A stretch of DNA of 64,000 nucleotides from Azospirillum isscasi. GTDB lineage: Bacteria > Pseudomonadota > Alphaproteobacteria > Azospirillales > Azospirillaceae. Position 1 is the first letter of the stretch. Each line of letters opens with the position of its first letter. The stretch is from contig NZ_JAUJFI010000002.1 in the NCBI RefSeq assembly GCF_030849505.1, forward strand, positions 62,001 to 126,000, read 5' to 3'. Below are positions 19,112 through 28,277 of this stretch, in pieces. The notes beneath the pieces are model-generated. The model was given only the letters and a program-made list of their open reading frames with translations, was not told where the DNA came from and ran no database searches. Made by a program: the position numbers and the translations under genes.

Positions 19112-19356
19112 GGCTTTTCTTGTGGAGCGCCATCATGGCGGACATCGCCCGCCCCGCCAAGCGCGTCGGACCGTCTCGATTTCACACAATCCATAAACAC
19201 GCACCCCTCATAAATCTACAAATTCTATCAACAAAAAGGTTGAGTTGCCCTTCGCGACGGCGTTAGATGGCCGGACCACACGCCCGGTTCCGTGGCGGGG
19301 GCGGTCGGGGTACTGTTCCCGCCAACGATCAAGACATCCGGGAGGATTGGACAGCG

Positions 19357-20163
19357 ATGAACGACACCCCGCCCACCACCGGCGACCGCGCGCCGCTGGT
19401 TCTCCGCCAGGACCGCGACGGGGTCGCGACCCTGACACTGAACCGCCCGCAGGCGCGCAACGCCCTGTCCGTCGGGCTGATGAGCGCTCTTCAGGCGGAG
19501 TTGGACGCCATCCACCAGGACCCGTCGGTCCGCGTCGTGATTCTGGCCGGGGCCGGTCCGGCCTTCTGCGCCGGGCACGACCTGAAGGAGATGCGCGCCG
19601 ACCCCCGACGCGAGGCGTACGAGGCGCTGTTCGTCCAGTGCTCCAAACTGATGCTGACGGTCAGCCGGATCCGCCAGCCGGTGATCGCCAAGGTCCATGG
19701 GATCGCCACGGCGGCGGGCTGCCAACTCGTCGCCACCTGCGACCTCGCCTATTGCGCCGACGATTCGCGCTTCGCCACGCCGGGCGTGAACATCGGCCTG
19801 TTCTGCTCCACCCCCATGGTGGCCCTGAGCCGCGCCGTGGGGCGCAAGGCGGCCATGGAGATGCTGCTGCTGGGCGACCTGATCGGTGCCGGGGAGGCCG
19901 AGCGCATCGGCCTCGTCAACCGCGCGGTGCCGGCGGACCGGCTCGACGCCACCGTGGAGGAGGCCGCCGGCAAGATCGCCGCGAAGTCGCCGCTGACGCT
20001 GGCCATCGGCAAGGAAGCCTTCCACCGCCAGATCGATCTGGACGTGGAGGAGGCTTACGCCTACGCCGCCCGCGTGATGACCGAGAACATGCTGGCCCGC
20101 GACGCCGCGGAGGGCATCGACGCCTTCCTGCAGAAGCGTACGCCGGTGTGGTGCGGCCAATGA
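19357..20163 (+). CDS. enoyl-CoA hydratase/isomerase (crotonase) family protein
   Basis: The 268-residue crotonase-fold protein shows the two oxyanion-hole segments FCAGHDLKEM and HGIATAAGCQLVATCDLAYC, then FATPGVNIGLFCSTPMVALSRAVGRKAAMEMLL. The GLFCST segment, without the acidic residues seen in classical hydratases, resembles the ECHDC3-type branch. Hydratase activity should therefore not be assumed. The ATG at 19357 has GGGAGG 12 bases upstream. Its stop overlaps the next start (ATGA), linking it to the CoA-binding protein and metY in one operon. Confidence 0.9.
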   Translation: MNDTPPTTGDRAPLVLRQDRDGVATLTLNRPQARNALSVGLMSALQAELDAIHQDPSVRVVILAGAGPAFCAGHDLKEMRADPRREAYEALFVQCSKLMLTVSRIRQPVIAKVHGIATAAGCQLVATCDLAYCADDSRFATPGVNIGLFCSTPMVALSRAVGRKAAMEMLLLGDLIGAGEAERIGLVNRAVPADRLDATVEEAAGKIAAKSPLTLAIGKEAFHRQIDLDVEEAYAYAARVMTENMLARDAAEGIDAFLQKRTPVWCGQ

Positions 20164-20675
20164 GCGGCGCCGGCACGCACGACGACTACAGCGACGGCTT
20201 CATCCGCGGCGTTCTGGACCGGGTGAGGACCATCGCCCTGGTCGGCGCGTCGAACGACCCGGTGAAGGCCAGCTTCATCGTGCTGAAATACCTGCGCGAC
20301 AAGGGCTACCGCGTCATCCCCGTGAACCCGAAGCTGGCCGGGCAGACCATCCTGGGCGAGCCGGTGTATGCCAGCCTGGGCGACCTGCCGGAGCCGCCGG
20401 ACATGGTGGACGTCTTCCGCAACGCCACCGCCGCCGCGGGCGTGACGGAGGAGGCCATCGCCGTCGGCGCCAAGGTGGTGTGGATGCAGTTGGGCGTCCG
20501 CAACGACGCGGCGGCGGCGCGGGCCGAGGCGGCGGGGCTGACCGTGGTCATGAACCGCTGCCCGAAGATCGAGCTTCAGCGCCTGCTCCACGAGATCGGG
20601 CGCATCGGCGTCAACTCCAACATCCTGACGTCCAAGAAGGCCGCACCGGCCAAAACCTTCAAGAAACTGATGTAG
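20160..20675 (+). CDS. CoA-binding domain protein (YccU-like)
   Basis: The 171-residue protein consists of one Rossmann-type CoA-binding domain. TIALVGASNDPVKASFIVLKYLRDKGYRVIPVNPKLAGQTILGEPVYASL is the nucleotide-binding half. PPDMVDVFRNATAA, KVVWMQLGVRNDAAAARAEAAGLTVVMNRCPKIEL completes the fold as in the C-terminal half of succinyl-CoA synthetase alpha-type domains. Stand-alone members bind CoA, but their role is not established. It overlaps the crotonase gene by four bases and precedes metY by 18 bases, so its operon mates concern CoA and sulfur amino acids. Confidence 0.92.
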   Translation: MSGAGTHDDYSDGFIRGVLDRVRTIALVGASNDPVKASFIVLKYLRDKGYRVIPVNPKLAGQTILGEPVYASLGDLPEPPDMVDVFRNATAAAGVTEEAIAVGAKVVWMQLGVRNDAAAARAEAAGLTVVMNRCPKIELQRLLHEIGRIGVNSNILTSKKAAPAKTFKKLM

Positions 20676-20693
20676 GAAACAGAGGAAGCCATC

Positions 20694-21983
20694 ATGAGCG
20701 AGCAGAAGTCCTTCGGTTTCGAGACCCGCGCCATCCACGCGGGCGCCGCCCCCGATCCCGCCACCGGCGCGCGCCAGACGCCGATCTACCAGACGACCAG
20801 CTTCGTCTTCGACGACGTGGACGACGCGGCCTCGCTGTTCAACCTCCAGAAGGTCGGCTTCATCTACTCCCGCCTGACCAACCCCACCGTCGCGGTGTTG
20901 GAGGAGCGGCTCGCCAACCTGGAAGGCGGCGCCGGGGCCACGGCCACCTCCTCCGGCCACGCGGCGCAGCTCCTCGCCCTGTTCCCGCTGCTGTCGCCGG
21001 GCGACGAGATCGTCGCCTCGCGCAAGCTCTACGGCGGCACGCTGAACCAGTTCGGCATCAGCTTCCCGCGCGCCTTCGGCTGGAAGTCCGTCTTCGTGGA
21101 CACCGACCAGCCGGAGAACGTCCGCGCCGCCATCACCGAGAAGACCAAGGCCATCTTCGTGGAGAGCCTCGCCAACCCCGGCGGCGTGGTCACCGACCTG
21201 GAGGCCATCGCCAAGATCGCCGACGAGGCCGGCATCCCGCTGATCGTGGACAACACGCTGGCGACCCCGTACCTGATCAACCCGATCCAGTGGGGCGCCA
21301 CGCTGGTCGTGCACTCCACCACGAAGTTCCTGTCGGGCAACGGCACCTCGGTCGGCGGCGTGGTCATCGACAGCGGCACCTTCGACTGGGGCAAGGACGG
21401 CAAGTTCCCCGCCCTGTCGGAGCCGGACGCCGGCTATCACGGGCTGAAGTTCCAGGAAACCTTCGGTCATCTCGCCTTCACCATCCACGGCCACGCCGTC
21501 GGCCTGCGCGACCTGGGGCCGAGCCAGGCGCCGCTGAACGCCTTCCTGACGTTGAACGGCATCGAGACGCTGCCGCTGCGCATGCAGCGCCACAGCGACA
21601 GCGCCCTGAAGGTCGCGCAGTTCCTGGAGAGCCACCCGGCGGTGAGCTGGGTCAGCTACGCCGGGCTGGAGTCGTCCAAGTACAACGGACTTGCCAGGAA
21701 ATACCTGCCCAAGGGCGCCGGCGCCGTGCTGACCTTCGGCGTGAAGGGCGGCTTCGACGCGGGCGTGAAGGTGGTGGAGAAGGTCCAGCTCCTCAGCCAC
21801 CTTGCCAACATCGGCGACAGCCGGTCGCTGATTATCCACCCCTCCTCGACCACGCACCGCCAGCTTTCGCCGGAAGCCCAGGCGCAGGCCGGCGCCGGCC
21901 CGGACGTCGTCCGCCTGTCCATCGGTCTGGAGAGCGTGGAGGACATCATCGCCGACCTCGATCAGGCGCTGACTGCCGCCTAA
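20694..21983 (+). CDS. metY: O-acetylhomoserine sulfhydrylase (aminocarboxypropyltransferase)
   Basis: The 429-residue Cys/Met-metabolism PLP enzyme makes homocysteine from O-acetylhomoserine and sulfide. The N-terminus FETRAIHAGAAPDPATGARQTPIYQTTSFVFDD, YSRLTNPTVAVLEERLANLEGG, the cofactor lysine at about residue 211 in HSTTKFLSGNGTSVGG, and the C-terminal HPSSTTHRQLSPEAQ are diagnostic. The length favours MetY over the shorter cystathionine enzymes. GAGGAAGCC precedes the ATG. The last codons and the stop TAA form the first unit of a 15-bp tandem repeat, followed by a 16-bp perfect hairpin. No S-adenosylmethionine riboswitch was recognised upstream. Confidence 0.96.
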   Translation: MSEQKSFGFETRAIHAGAAPDPATGARQTPIYQTTSFVFDDVDDAASLFNLQKVGFIYSRLTNPTVAVLEERLANLEGGAGATATSSGHAAQLLALFPLLSPGDEIVASRKLYGGTLNQFGISFPRAFGWKSVFVDTDQPENVRAAITEKTKAIFVESLANPGGVVTDLEAIAKIADEAGIPLIVDNTLATPYLINPIQWGATLVVHSTTKFLSGNGTSVGGVVIDSGTFDWGKDGKFPALSEPDAGYHGLKFQETFGHLAFTIHGHAVGLRDLGPSQAPLNAFLTLNGIETLPLRMQRHSDSALKVAQFLESHPAVSWVSYAGLESSKYNGLARKYLPKGAGAVLTFGVKGGFDAGVKVVEKVQLLSHLANIGDSRSLIIHPSSTTHRQLSPEAQAQAGAGPDVVRLSIGLESVEDIIADLDQALTAA

Positions 21984-22029
21984 TTCAGGGCCGCCTGATT
22001 CAGGGCCGCCTGATTCAGGGCCGCCTGAT
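21975..22029 (+). repeat. 15-bp tandem repeat spanning the metY stop codon
   Basis: 3.7 copies of a 15-bp unit: GCCGCCTAATTCAGG once, GCCGCCTGATTCAGG twice, then a partial copy. The first unit contains the last two alanine codons and the TAA stop. As 15 is a multiple of three, every later unit places a TGA in the same frame, giving a series of backup stops. Confidence 0.95.
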
Positions 22030-22037
22030 GTGCACGC

Positions 22038-22082
22038 ATCGCCCCCGCCCGCCACGGTTCATGCCCGGCGGGCGGGGGCGAT
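22038..22082 (+). terminator. strong GC hairpin after metY
   Basis: A perfect 16-bp stem, ATCGCCCCCGCCCGCC (22038-22053) with its complement (22067-22082), and a 13-base loop. It lacks a T-run, so it could be a rho-assisted terminator or a stabilising 3' end of the crotonase-CoA-binding-metY message. Confidence 0.65.
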
Positions 22083-22185
22083 ACCCCACAAGGCGTAGCG
22101 GCGGCGATGACGGCTGAACGGCGGCCGTTCCGTTGACCTTTCCCCTCCCTCCCCCGGACCCTGGCGTGAACAGGGGGAGCGGGGC

Positions 22186-22851
22186 ATGGGCGGAAAGCTC
22201 AAGGCGGGAGTCGCGGCGGCAGCGCTGCTTGGGCTGGGCGGCTGCGCGGGCATGCCCATCGGGATGACCGCCGCGTCCTTCGCCCTGGACGGCCTTCTCT
22301 ATGTCGGGACCAGCAAGAGCAGCACCGACCACATGCTGTCGGCGGTGCTCCAGCAGGACTGCGCGACCTTCCGCATCCTGACCGAAGGGTCCTTCTGCAA
22401 ACCGGTGATCGTTCCGGTGATCCGGACCGCCGAGACCGCACCGGCCCCCGTGCCGGAGCCGCCACCGCCGGCAACACCGGCGCCACCCGCGCCATTGCCG
22501 CTTCCCGTGACCGCGGAGGTGGAGATCGCCGCCATACCGCCGGTTCCGCAACCCGCCGGGCGGCGCTTCCTCGTGGTGGCGGGCAGCTTCGCGAAGCGCG
22601 GGCAGGCCGAGGCCCGGCGCGACCGCCTGGGCCATCCGGAAGCCGACATCGTGACGGCGGACGTGCGGGGCCGCCGCATCCACCGCGTCGTCCTGCCGCC
22701 GGAGGACCGCTCCGGCGCCCTGCGCCGCTTGGCGGAGATCCGCGCCGCCGGGGTGGGCGATGCGTGGCTTCTGCCGTGGAACGGGCGGGCGACGGTTGTG
22801 GCCGACCTGCCCGACGAGGCTTTTTACGCCGGGCTTCCGGACCGGATGTGA
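22186..22851 (+). CDS. SPOR-domain lipoprotein
   Basis: The 221-residue protein has a lipoprotein signal (MGGKLKAGVAAAALLGLGGC, lipobox LGGC, Cys at about residue 20). A small region with two further cysteines (QQDCATFRILTEGSFCKP) is followed by a Pro/Ala linker of about 45 residues (APAPVPEPPPPATPAPPAPLP). A C-terminal SPOR-like fold follows (RRFLVVAGSFAKRGQAEARRDRLG ... VTADVRGRRIHRVVLP). SPOR domains bind glycan strands lacking stem peptides, usually at division sites. GGGGGAGCGGGGC precedes the ATG. The linker length would let the domain reach peptidoglycan from the membrane. The division-site role is inference. Confidence 0.78.
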   Translation: MGGKLKAGVAAAALLGLGGCAGMPIGMTAASFALDGLLYVGTSKSSTDHMLSAVLQQDCATFRILTEGSFCKPVIVPVIRTAETAPAPVPEPPPPATPAPPAPLPLPVTAEVEIAAIPPVPQPAGRRFLVVAGSFAKRGQAEARRDRLGHPEADIVTADVRGRRIHRVVLPPEDRSGALRRLAEIRAAGVGDAWLLPWNGRATVVADLPDEAFYAGLPDRM

Positions 22852-22855
22852 CGCC

Positions 22856-24070
22856 TCACTCCGCCGCCGGCACCGGGGCGGCGGCGGGCTTGGCCGGAAC
22901 GTCGCGGTCGCGCGGCAGCAGCAGCGCCGCCGCGAAAGCGACCAGAGCCAGAACCGACAGCGTGACGTAGAGCATCACGAACTCGTTCGTCCGCTCATAG
23001 ACCAGGGCGACGAGCTGAACGGCCAGCGGACCGGCACCGAAGGACAGGATGAACTTGGCGCCGTAGGCCAGCCCGCGGTGCTTTTCCGGCGTGTAGCGGG
23101 CGAGCAGCAGGTTCTCCGCCGGGATCTGCACCTGGGAAGCGACCACCACCAGCGCCGCCGCGCCGACCAGCGGCAGGTCGGCCAGCACCGCCACCGCCGC
23201 CATCATCGGCACCTGGACCAGCAGGCACAGCGTGTAGATGCGCTTCAGCGGGTACTTGTCCGCCAGATGCCCGCCGATGAGCTGCGGCAGGGCGGCGAAC
23301 AGATAGACCGCCGTCACCACGCCGCCCACCCCCAGCGTGCTGCCGCCGAGAAGGTCACCCAGCCGCGCCTCGAACAGCTTGGGCAGCACCACCTGCATGG
23401 CGTTGAACATCAGCCCGGCGCAGACCATCGTCACCGACAGCACGACGAAGGCACGGATGACCTCGCCGCGCGACGCCTTCGGGATCGGCTTCACGTCGCC
23501 CTTGCGGTCCTCCACCTTGCCCAGCGCGATCAGCAGGGCCAGCACGACGCCCAGCCCCAGGCAGATCGCCCCCGGAATCAGGAAGGCGGAGCGCCAGCCC
23601 ATCCACTCCGTCAGGCCGCCGGCCACCACCGCCGCCGAGGCGATGCCGATGGTCCCGAAGATGCCCTGGTAGCCCAGCGCCTTGCCGCGGTTGGTGGCGT
23701 TCTTGACCATCCAGGCCATGCCCACCGGGTGGTAGATGGACGAGCCAAGCCCAAGCACCGCCAGCGCCCACAACAGCGCCTCCGGACCGTCGGCCAAGCC
23801 ACAGGCGATGGTTCCCGCACCGGTCAGCAGGAAGAAGACCGCCATCATCCGGCATTCGCTCCAGCGGTCGCCCAGCCAGCCGGCCAGCGGCGCGCCGACG
23901 CCGATCATCAGCGCCCCGAGGGTCCACAGCCGGATCAGCTCGTCGTAGGGCAGGTTCCATTCCCGCTCCAGCGCCAGCACGACCGTCAGGAACAGGGCGG
24001 AGACGATGTGCATCAGCGCGTGGCCGACCCACGAGAAGCCGATCGACAGACGCGCCGATGTATCGGTCAT
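22856..24070 (-). CDS. MFS transporter, fosmidomycin-resistance-like
   Basis: The 404-residue major facilitator has 12 predicted helices. It begins SIGFSWVGHALMHIVSALFLTVVLAL, a start typical of the fosmidomycin-resistance (Fsr)-like group. GAPLAGWLGDRWSECRMM is the loop 2-3 motif, and LGLGSSIYHPVGMAWMVKNATNRGKALGYQGIFGTIGIA is also typical of that group (Tyr-His-Pro). The substrate is not predictable. ATG at 24070 follows GGAGAGG. It converges on the SPOR lipoprotein gene with a four-base gap, and no terminator is visible there. Confidence 0.85.
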   Translation of the reverse strand: MTDTSARLSIGFSWVGHALMHIVSALFLTVVLALEREWNLPYDELIRLWTLGALMIGVGAPLAGWLGDRWSECRMMAVFFLLTGAGTIACGLADGPEALLWALAVLGLGSSIYHPVGMAWMVKNATNRGKALGYQGIFGTIGIASAAVVAGGLTEWMGWRSAFLIPGAICLGLGVVLALLIALGKVEDRKGDVKPIPKASRGEVIRAFVVLSVTMVCAGLMFNAMQVVLPKLFEARLGDLLGGSTLGVGGVVTAVYLFAALPQLIGGHLADKYPLKRIYTLCLLVQVPMMAAVAVLADLPLVGAAALVVVASQVQIPAENLLLARYTPEKHRGLAYGAKFILSFGAGPLAVQLVALVYERTNEFVMLYVTLSVLALVAFAAALLLPRDRDVPAKPAAAPVPAAE

Positions 24071-24184
24071 GGAACCTCTCCGCACCCGGATGATTTGCGA
24101 TTGAAAATGTCCGAGGTGAAACTGGCACGCGGGTCCGGACCGGTCCAATGCAGCACGGGCATGGCGGGCATGCGGGCGCGGCCA

Positions 24185-24254
24185 GACGGTGAAGCGGTCT
24201 GGCGGTGAAGCGGTCAGGCGGTGAAGCGGTCAGGCGGTGAAGCGGTCAGGCGGT
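24185..24254 (-). repeat. 16-bp tandem repeat spanning the cutA stop codon
   Basis: On the minus strand, ACCGCCTGACCGCTTC occurs three times, then once with an A for a T (ACCGCCAGACCGCTTC), then a degenerate partial copy. The first unit carries the last threonine and alanine codons and the TGA stop of cutA. The 16-base period shifts frame each time, so only the first stop is in the cutA frame. Confidence 0.95.
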
Positions 24255-24560
24255 CTCGTCGCGCAGCCAGTCCAGATAGGCCGGGTTGCCCCGCCCCACC
24301 TTCAGCTCGACCACGCAGGGCACCTCGTAGCTGTGCAGCTCCCGCACCCGCGCGGCCAGCCGGTCGAACAGCTCCGCCCGCGTCTTGGCGATCACGACCG
24401 TCTCGGTGGCCTCCTCCATGGCGCCCTGCCAGCGGTAGATGGAGGTCATGCCGTCCAGAAGGTTGGCGCAGGCGGCCAGCCGTTCCCCGACCAGCGCGCG
24501 GCCGATGCGCAGCGCCTCGTCCCGCGACCCGGCGGTGATGTAGGCGAAGACGAATTCCAT
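24246..24560 (-). CDS. cutA: divalent-cation tolerance protein CutA
   Basis: The 104-residue protein matches the CutA trimer family along its length. MEFVFAYITAGSRDEALRIGRALVGERLAACANLL is the N-terminus with the conserved AACAN. SIYRWQGAMEEATETVVIAKTRAELFDRL and VRELHSYEVPCVVELKVGRGNPAYLDWL follow. CutA was first linked to copper tolerance in E. coli; its exact role is uncertain. The ATG at 24560 has AAGGG upstream. The final codons are embedded in a 16-bp tandem repeat running into the 3' flank. It is divergent from the 90-residue gene at 24648. Confidence 0.94.
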   Translation of the reverse strand: MEFVFAYITAGSRDEALRIGRALVGERLAACANLLDGMTSIYRWQGAMEEATETVVIAKTRAELFDRLAARVRELHSYEVPCVVELKVGRGNPAYLDWLRDETA

Positions 24561-24647
24561 GGCCGAACCCTTTCGATGTAGGATGCCCGAACATTGCCAC
24601 AGGCCGCAGGGCCGCAACATTCCCGCCATAACATCTCCGAGGCGCCC

Positions 24648-24920
24648 ATGGCCGCACCCCGCCGCACCACGTCCCGACGCCGGCCCACCGAGGCCCAGGC
24701 GGCGTGGCTGCGTCACGGCCTGGACCAGCCCGGCGGCAAGCTGCCCCTGTTCGACGGCGACGGCCAGCGCGTGAAGCGGCAGACCATCGAAAGCTGCCTG
24801 AAATCCGGCTGGGCGGAGCGCTGGTTCGACAACCCGCTGAAGCCCGACTGGCTGGTCTGCCGCCTGACCGACACGGGGCGCGCCGCGCTTGCCGCCAGGG
24901 AACTTGCGCAGGCCGGGTGA
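24648..24920 (+). CDS. small conserved-looking protein, unknown function
   Basis: The 90-residue protein has a basic N-terminus ([20 protein letters not shown]) followed by GGKLPLFDGDGQRVKRQTIESCLKSGWAERWFDNPLKPDWLVCRLTDTGRAAL. The pattern of a helix, a turn, and a C-terminal 'LVCRLTDTGRAAL' resembles the wing and last strand of a winged-helix domain, but I cannot name a family. GAGGCGCCC precedes the ATG. It is divergent from cutA (87-base gap) and convergent with the hybrid kinase gene ending at 24948. Composition fits the neighbours. Confidence 0.6.
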   Translation: MAAPRRTTSRRRPTEAQAAWLRHGLDQPGGKLPLFDGDGQRVKRQTIESCLKSGWAERWFDNPLKPDWLVCRLTDTGRAALAARELAQAG

Positions 24921-24947
24921 GGGTTTCGGAGGCTTTCCGTTGCCCCC

Positions 24948-27900
24948 TCAGGCAGGCACAGCCTTCAACTGCTGGTCCACCGCCGCCGCCAGTTCCCGCG
25001 GGGTGACCGGTTTGTGAATCACCGTCAGCCCGTGGGCGGTGGCGTCGAGCAGGCAGTCCGGCCCGGTCTCCCCGGTCAGGATCACGCCGGGCACACCGGT
25101 CCCGTACCGCTCGCGCACGCGCAGGATCACCTCGGTTCCGATCCGCCCCTCGCGCAGGCGGTAATCGGCGATCACGATGTCGGGGACGCGGGTCTGGGCG
25201 GACAGCCGTTCCATCGCCTGATCGGCGCTCCCCGCCGCCAGCACGGCATAGCCCCATTCCGTCAGGATCATCTGAAGCCCCATCAGCACGATGGCGTCGT
25301 CGTCCACCAGAACGGCGAAACGGCCCTGCCCCTGCCCCGGCGCCCCGGCCCCGGTCCCGGCGGGAGCCACCACCGCCGTCTCGCCCATCGGGACGACCAC
25401 CCGGAAGGCCGAGCCCCGCCCCACCGCCGACCGCACCTCCACCGGATGGTCGAGCAGCCGCGACAGGCGCCGCACGATGGCAAGGCCGAGGCCGAGCCCC
25501 TGGTTGCGGTCGCGCTCCGGGTTGCCGACCTGATGGAACTCCTCGAAGATGCGCTCCAGATGGTCGTCCGGAATGCCGACCCCGGTGTCCTGGACGACGA
25601 TCGACAGGAACCGCCCGTCCGTCCGGCACTGCACCCGCACCAGCCCGCTTTCGGTGTAGCGGATGGCGTTCTCCACCAGATTGCGCAGCAGCCGGCCAAG
25701 CAGCGTGCGGTCGCTGCGCACCCGCCCGGCGCGGACCTCCACCTGCCAGCCGATGCCCTTGCCGGCGGCGACCGGGGCGTAGGCGGCGCGGATCGGGTCC
25801 AGCACCTCCGCCACGTCGAAATCCTCCAGGACCGGCGTCACCACCCCGGCGTCCAGGCGCGACACGTCCAGCAGACTGTCCAGAAGCCCCTTCAGCGCAT
25901 CCAGCCCCTGCTCCAGATGGCTCAGGATCTTGGCCCCCGCGTCGTCGCCGACATGGGCCGACAGGGCGGCGGCGAAGAAGAACAGCGATTGGAGCGGCTG
26001 GCGCAGGTCGTGGCTGGCCGCGGCCAGGAATTTCGACTTGGCGAGGTTGGCGCGCTCCGCATCGTCGCGGGCGGAGCGCAACTCGGCCTCCATCGCCTTG
26101 CGTTCGGTGATGTCCTCGGCAACGGTGATGCGGTAGGCCGGCTCCGCCCCGGTGATCCGGGCGAGCGAGGAGGTCACCCGCACCCACACCGTTCCACCGT
26201 CCTTGCGGCGGTAGCGCTTCTCCATGGCGTAGCTGGACAGATCGCCGGCCAGCAGACAGTCGATCAGCTCCTCCTCCGCCGGCAGGTCCGCCGGTTCGGT
26301 GATGTCGCGGTAGGTCAGCTCCAGCAGCTCGTCCCGCGGATAACCGACGATGTCGGAGAGCTTGGCGTTGACGTCCAGTATCCGCCCGTCCAGCGCCACC
26401 CGCTCGATGCCCACCGCGGCCAGTTCGAAGATGGAGCGGAACCGCTCCTCGCTCTGGCGGCGCGCCGCTTCGGCCCGGCGCAGGTCGGTTATCTCCATGA
26501 CGACGGCGCCGACCGCGACGACCTCCGCCCCCTCGTGCACGGGGAACAGGGCGTTCAGCCAATGGCGCGTCACGCCGAATTCCCTGGGCGTCTCACCCAC
26601 CACCTCGCGGTAGGGGATCGGCTCGCCGGTTTCGAACACCTGGTCGATCATCGGCTCGACGCTGGCCCCGACCGCGGGGAGAAGGTCCCCCAGCTTGCGG
26701 CCCATATGCTCCTCGGCCAGCATGCCGTTGCCGTCGGCCAACCGCTCGTTGATGCGGATGTAGCGGCGCTGGCGGTCGAAGAAGGCGAAGCCGACCGGCG
26801 CGTTCTGCAGAAGGCTGTTCAGTTGGGCGAGCAGAGCGCTCTTCTCCCGGTTGGCGGAGGTCAGCGCCGCCTCCCCCCACTTGCGGGCGGTGATGTCCTG
26901 GAAGAAGACCGCCAGCCCGTCCGGCGACGGGAAGGCCCGCACCGCGTACCAGGATTCGAAGGGCGGGTAATACTCCTCGAACTCGACCGGCGTCTGGTCG
27001 CGCAGGGCGCGGCGGTAATGCTCCCCGAACCCGCTGCCGGCGGCTTCCGGATAGACATCCCACAGCCCCTGGCCGGTCAGGTCGCGCCCCCCGGCGACCA
27101 GCGTCCGGGCGCGCTCGTTCATGAAGGTGATGCGCCAGTCGCGGTCGATCTCGAACACGCCGTCGGTGGTGCTGCCCAGCACGGCGGCCATCTTGTGGGC
27201 CAGCGCGTTGGCCTGTTCCCGGATCTGCTGCTGGCGGGCCAGTTCCCCGGCCATGCTGTCGAAGGCGCGGGCCAGCGTGCCCAGTTCGGAGGACTGGTCC
27301 GCCACGCCGCTGCGCGCCGTCAGGTCGCCGCCCTTCCAGCGCTCCGCCGTCTCCACCAGCGCCGCCACGGGCCGCCGCAGGAACCGGTTGGCGCCCCACC
27401 AGACGGTGAGCAGCGTCAGGGCCAGCACCGTGACGATGCCCGTCATCGCCTGCACCATCGCCCCGCGGATCGGTCCCAGCACCTCGCGCTTGTCCAGGCA
27501 GACCAGCACCCCGATGCCATCCGCCGCCGGCCCGGCCGGCCGATAGGCGACGATGCGGGGCTGCCCGTCCAGCCCGGCCATCTCGGTCACGCCGGGCGTG
27601 TCGCGGGACAGAAGCCCGAGAAAGGACAGGGGAACCGCGCCGCCCACCTGATCCGTCAGGGGGGGCACCTGGGCGATCACCCGGTTGCCGCGATCCACCA
27701 GCATGATCCGCGCGTTGTCGGACAGCGGCCGTTTGGACAGGAAATCGGCGATCCAGGAAATGTCGGTCATCGCCGTCACCACGCCTGCGGCCCTGCCCTC
27801 CCCGTCCCGGAAAGCCTGGGCGACGGGCAAGGCCGGGCGTCCGTCCGTGCGCCGGACGACATGCTCCCCCAGCGTCATCCGCCCGCTGTCCAGCGCGTCG

Positions 27901-28277
27901 CGGAAATAGCCGCGGTCGGCGATGGACATGCCGATGGCCGCGCGGTTGGTGGCGCAGCGCACCACGCCGTCGAGCCCGGTGACCGAGACGCCGAGATAGC
28001 CGGGGTAGGAGGTGCGCAGATCGTCCATCAGAGCCTGGCAGGCCGGAGAGTCCGGAGCGCGCACCGGGTCCGCCCGCACCAGCGTGCTCAGCACCTGCCG
28101 CAGCCCGTCGACCATGCGGTGCTGCTCCGCCTCGAACAGGGCGGCGAGGTGCAGGGCGTCCCGGCCCACCTCCGCCTCCCGGGCGGCGCGCAGCGCCAGC
28201 TCGTTCTTCACTTCGATGACCGCCGCCGGGACCATCGCCAGGAAGACCAGCAGCAACAGGCGGTGAAGAAGACTCAT
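24948..28277 (-). CDS. Cache-HAMP-PAS hybrid sensor histidine kinase with receiver domain
   Basis: The 1109-residue protein has an N-terminal membrane helix (residues 1-20) and a periplasmic Cache-like region to about 285 (YRTSYPGYLGVSVTGLDGVVRCATN ... DRGYFRDAL). A second helix (IVTVLALTLLTVWWG) and HAMP follow. Then come three PAS-like units (GVFEIDRDWRITFMNERA; GFAFFDRQRRYIRINERLA; GIERVALDGRILDVNAKL). HisKA has His756 in ASHDLRQPLQS. The ATPase domain shows NLVENAIRY, DTGVGIP and GLGLGLAIV. The receiver has the acceptor Asp1038 in DIVIADYRLREG. RQPLQS resembles the NahK/FixL-like kinase group. The signal and any separate partner are unknown. It lies 59 bases after the small basic protein gene at 28337. 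Confidence 0.93.
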   Translation of the reverse strand: MSLLHRLLLLVFLAMVPAAVIEVKNELALRAAREAEVGRDALHLAALFEAEQHRMVDGLRQVLSTLVRADPVRAPDSPACQALMDDLRTSYPGYLGVSVTGLDGVVRCATNRAAIGMSIADRGYFRDALDSGRMTLGEHVVRRTDGRPALPVAQAFRDGEGRAAGVVTAMTDISWIADFLSKRPLSDNARIMLVDRGNRVIAQVPPLTDQVGGAVPLSFLGLLSRDTPGVTEMAGLDGQPRIVAYRPAGPAADGIGVLVCLDKREVLGPIRGAMVQAMTGIVTVLALTLLTVWWGANRFLRRPVAALVETAERWKGGDLTARSGVADQSSELGTLARAFDSMAGELARQQQIREQANALAHKMAAVLGSTTDGVFEIDRDWRITFMNERARTLVAGGRDLTGQGLWDVYPEAAGSGFGEHYRRALRDQTPVEFEEYYPPFESWYAVRAFPSPDGLAVFFQDITARKWGEAALTSANREKSALLAQLNSLLQNAPVGFAFFDRQRRYIRINERLADGNGMLAEEHMGRKLGDLLPAVGASVEPMIDQVFETGEPIPYREVVGETPREFGVTRHWLNALFPVHEGAEVVAVGAVVMEITDLRRAEAARRQSEERFRSIFELAAVGIERVALDGRILDVNAKLSDIVGYPRDELLELTYRDITEPADLPAEEELIDCLLAGDLSSYAMEKRYRRKDGGTVWVRVTSSLARITGAEPAYRITVAEDITERKAMEAELRSARDDAERANLAKSKFLAAASHDLRQPLQSLFFFAAALSAHVGDDAGAKILSHLEQGLDALKGLLDSLLDVSRLDAGVVTPVLEDFDVAEVLDPIRAAYAPVAAGKGIGWQVEVRAGRVRSDRTLLGRLLRNLVENAIRYTESGLVRVQCRTDGRFLSIVVQDTGVGIPDDHLERIFEEFHQVGNPERDRNQGLGLGLAIVRRLSRLLDHPVEVRSAVGRGSAFRVVVPMGETAVVAPAGTGAGAPGQGQGRFAVLVDDDAIVLMGLQMILTEWGYAVLAAGSADQAMERLSAQTRVPDIVIADYRLREGRIGTEVILRVRERYGTGVPGVILTGETGPDCLLDATAHGLTVIHKPVTPRELAAAVDQQLKAVPA

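Noticed and set aside
20160-20675. Considering the crotonase and CoA-binding proteins as one fused gene
   Set aside because: The first ends with a TGA overlapping the second ATG by four bases in a different frame, which is translational coupling rather than fusion.
19112-20693. Possible S-adenosylmethionine riboswitch controlling metY
   Set aside because: metY is the third gene of its operon. The 245-base region before the crotonase gene shows no SAM-II-like pseudoknot pattern that I can recognise.
24185-24254. Short direct repeats near cutA considered as a CRISPR array
   Set aside because: The units are 16 bases, directly abutting with no unique spacers, and begin inside the coding sequence. 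This is a simple tandem duplication.
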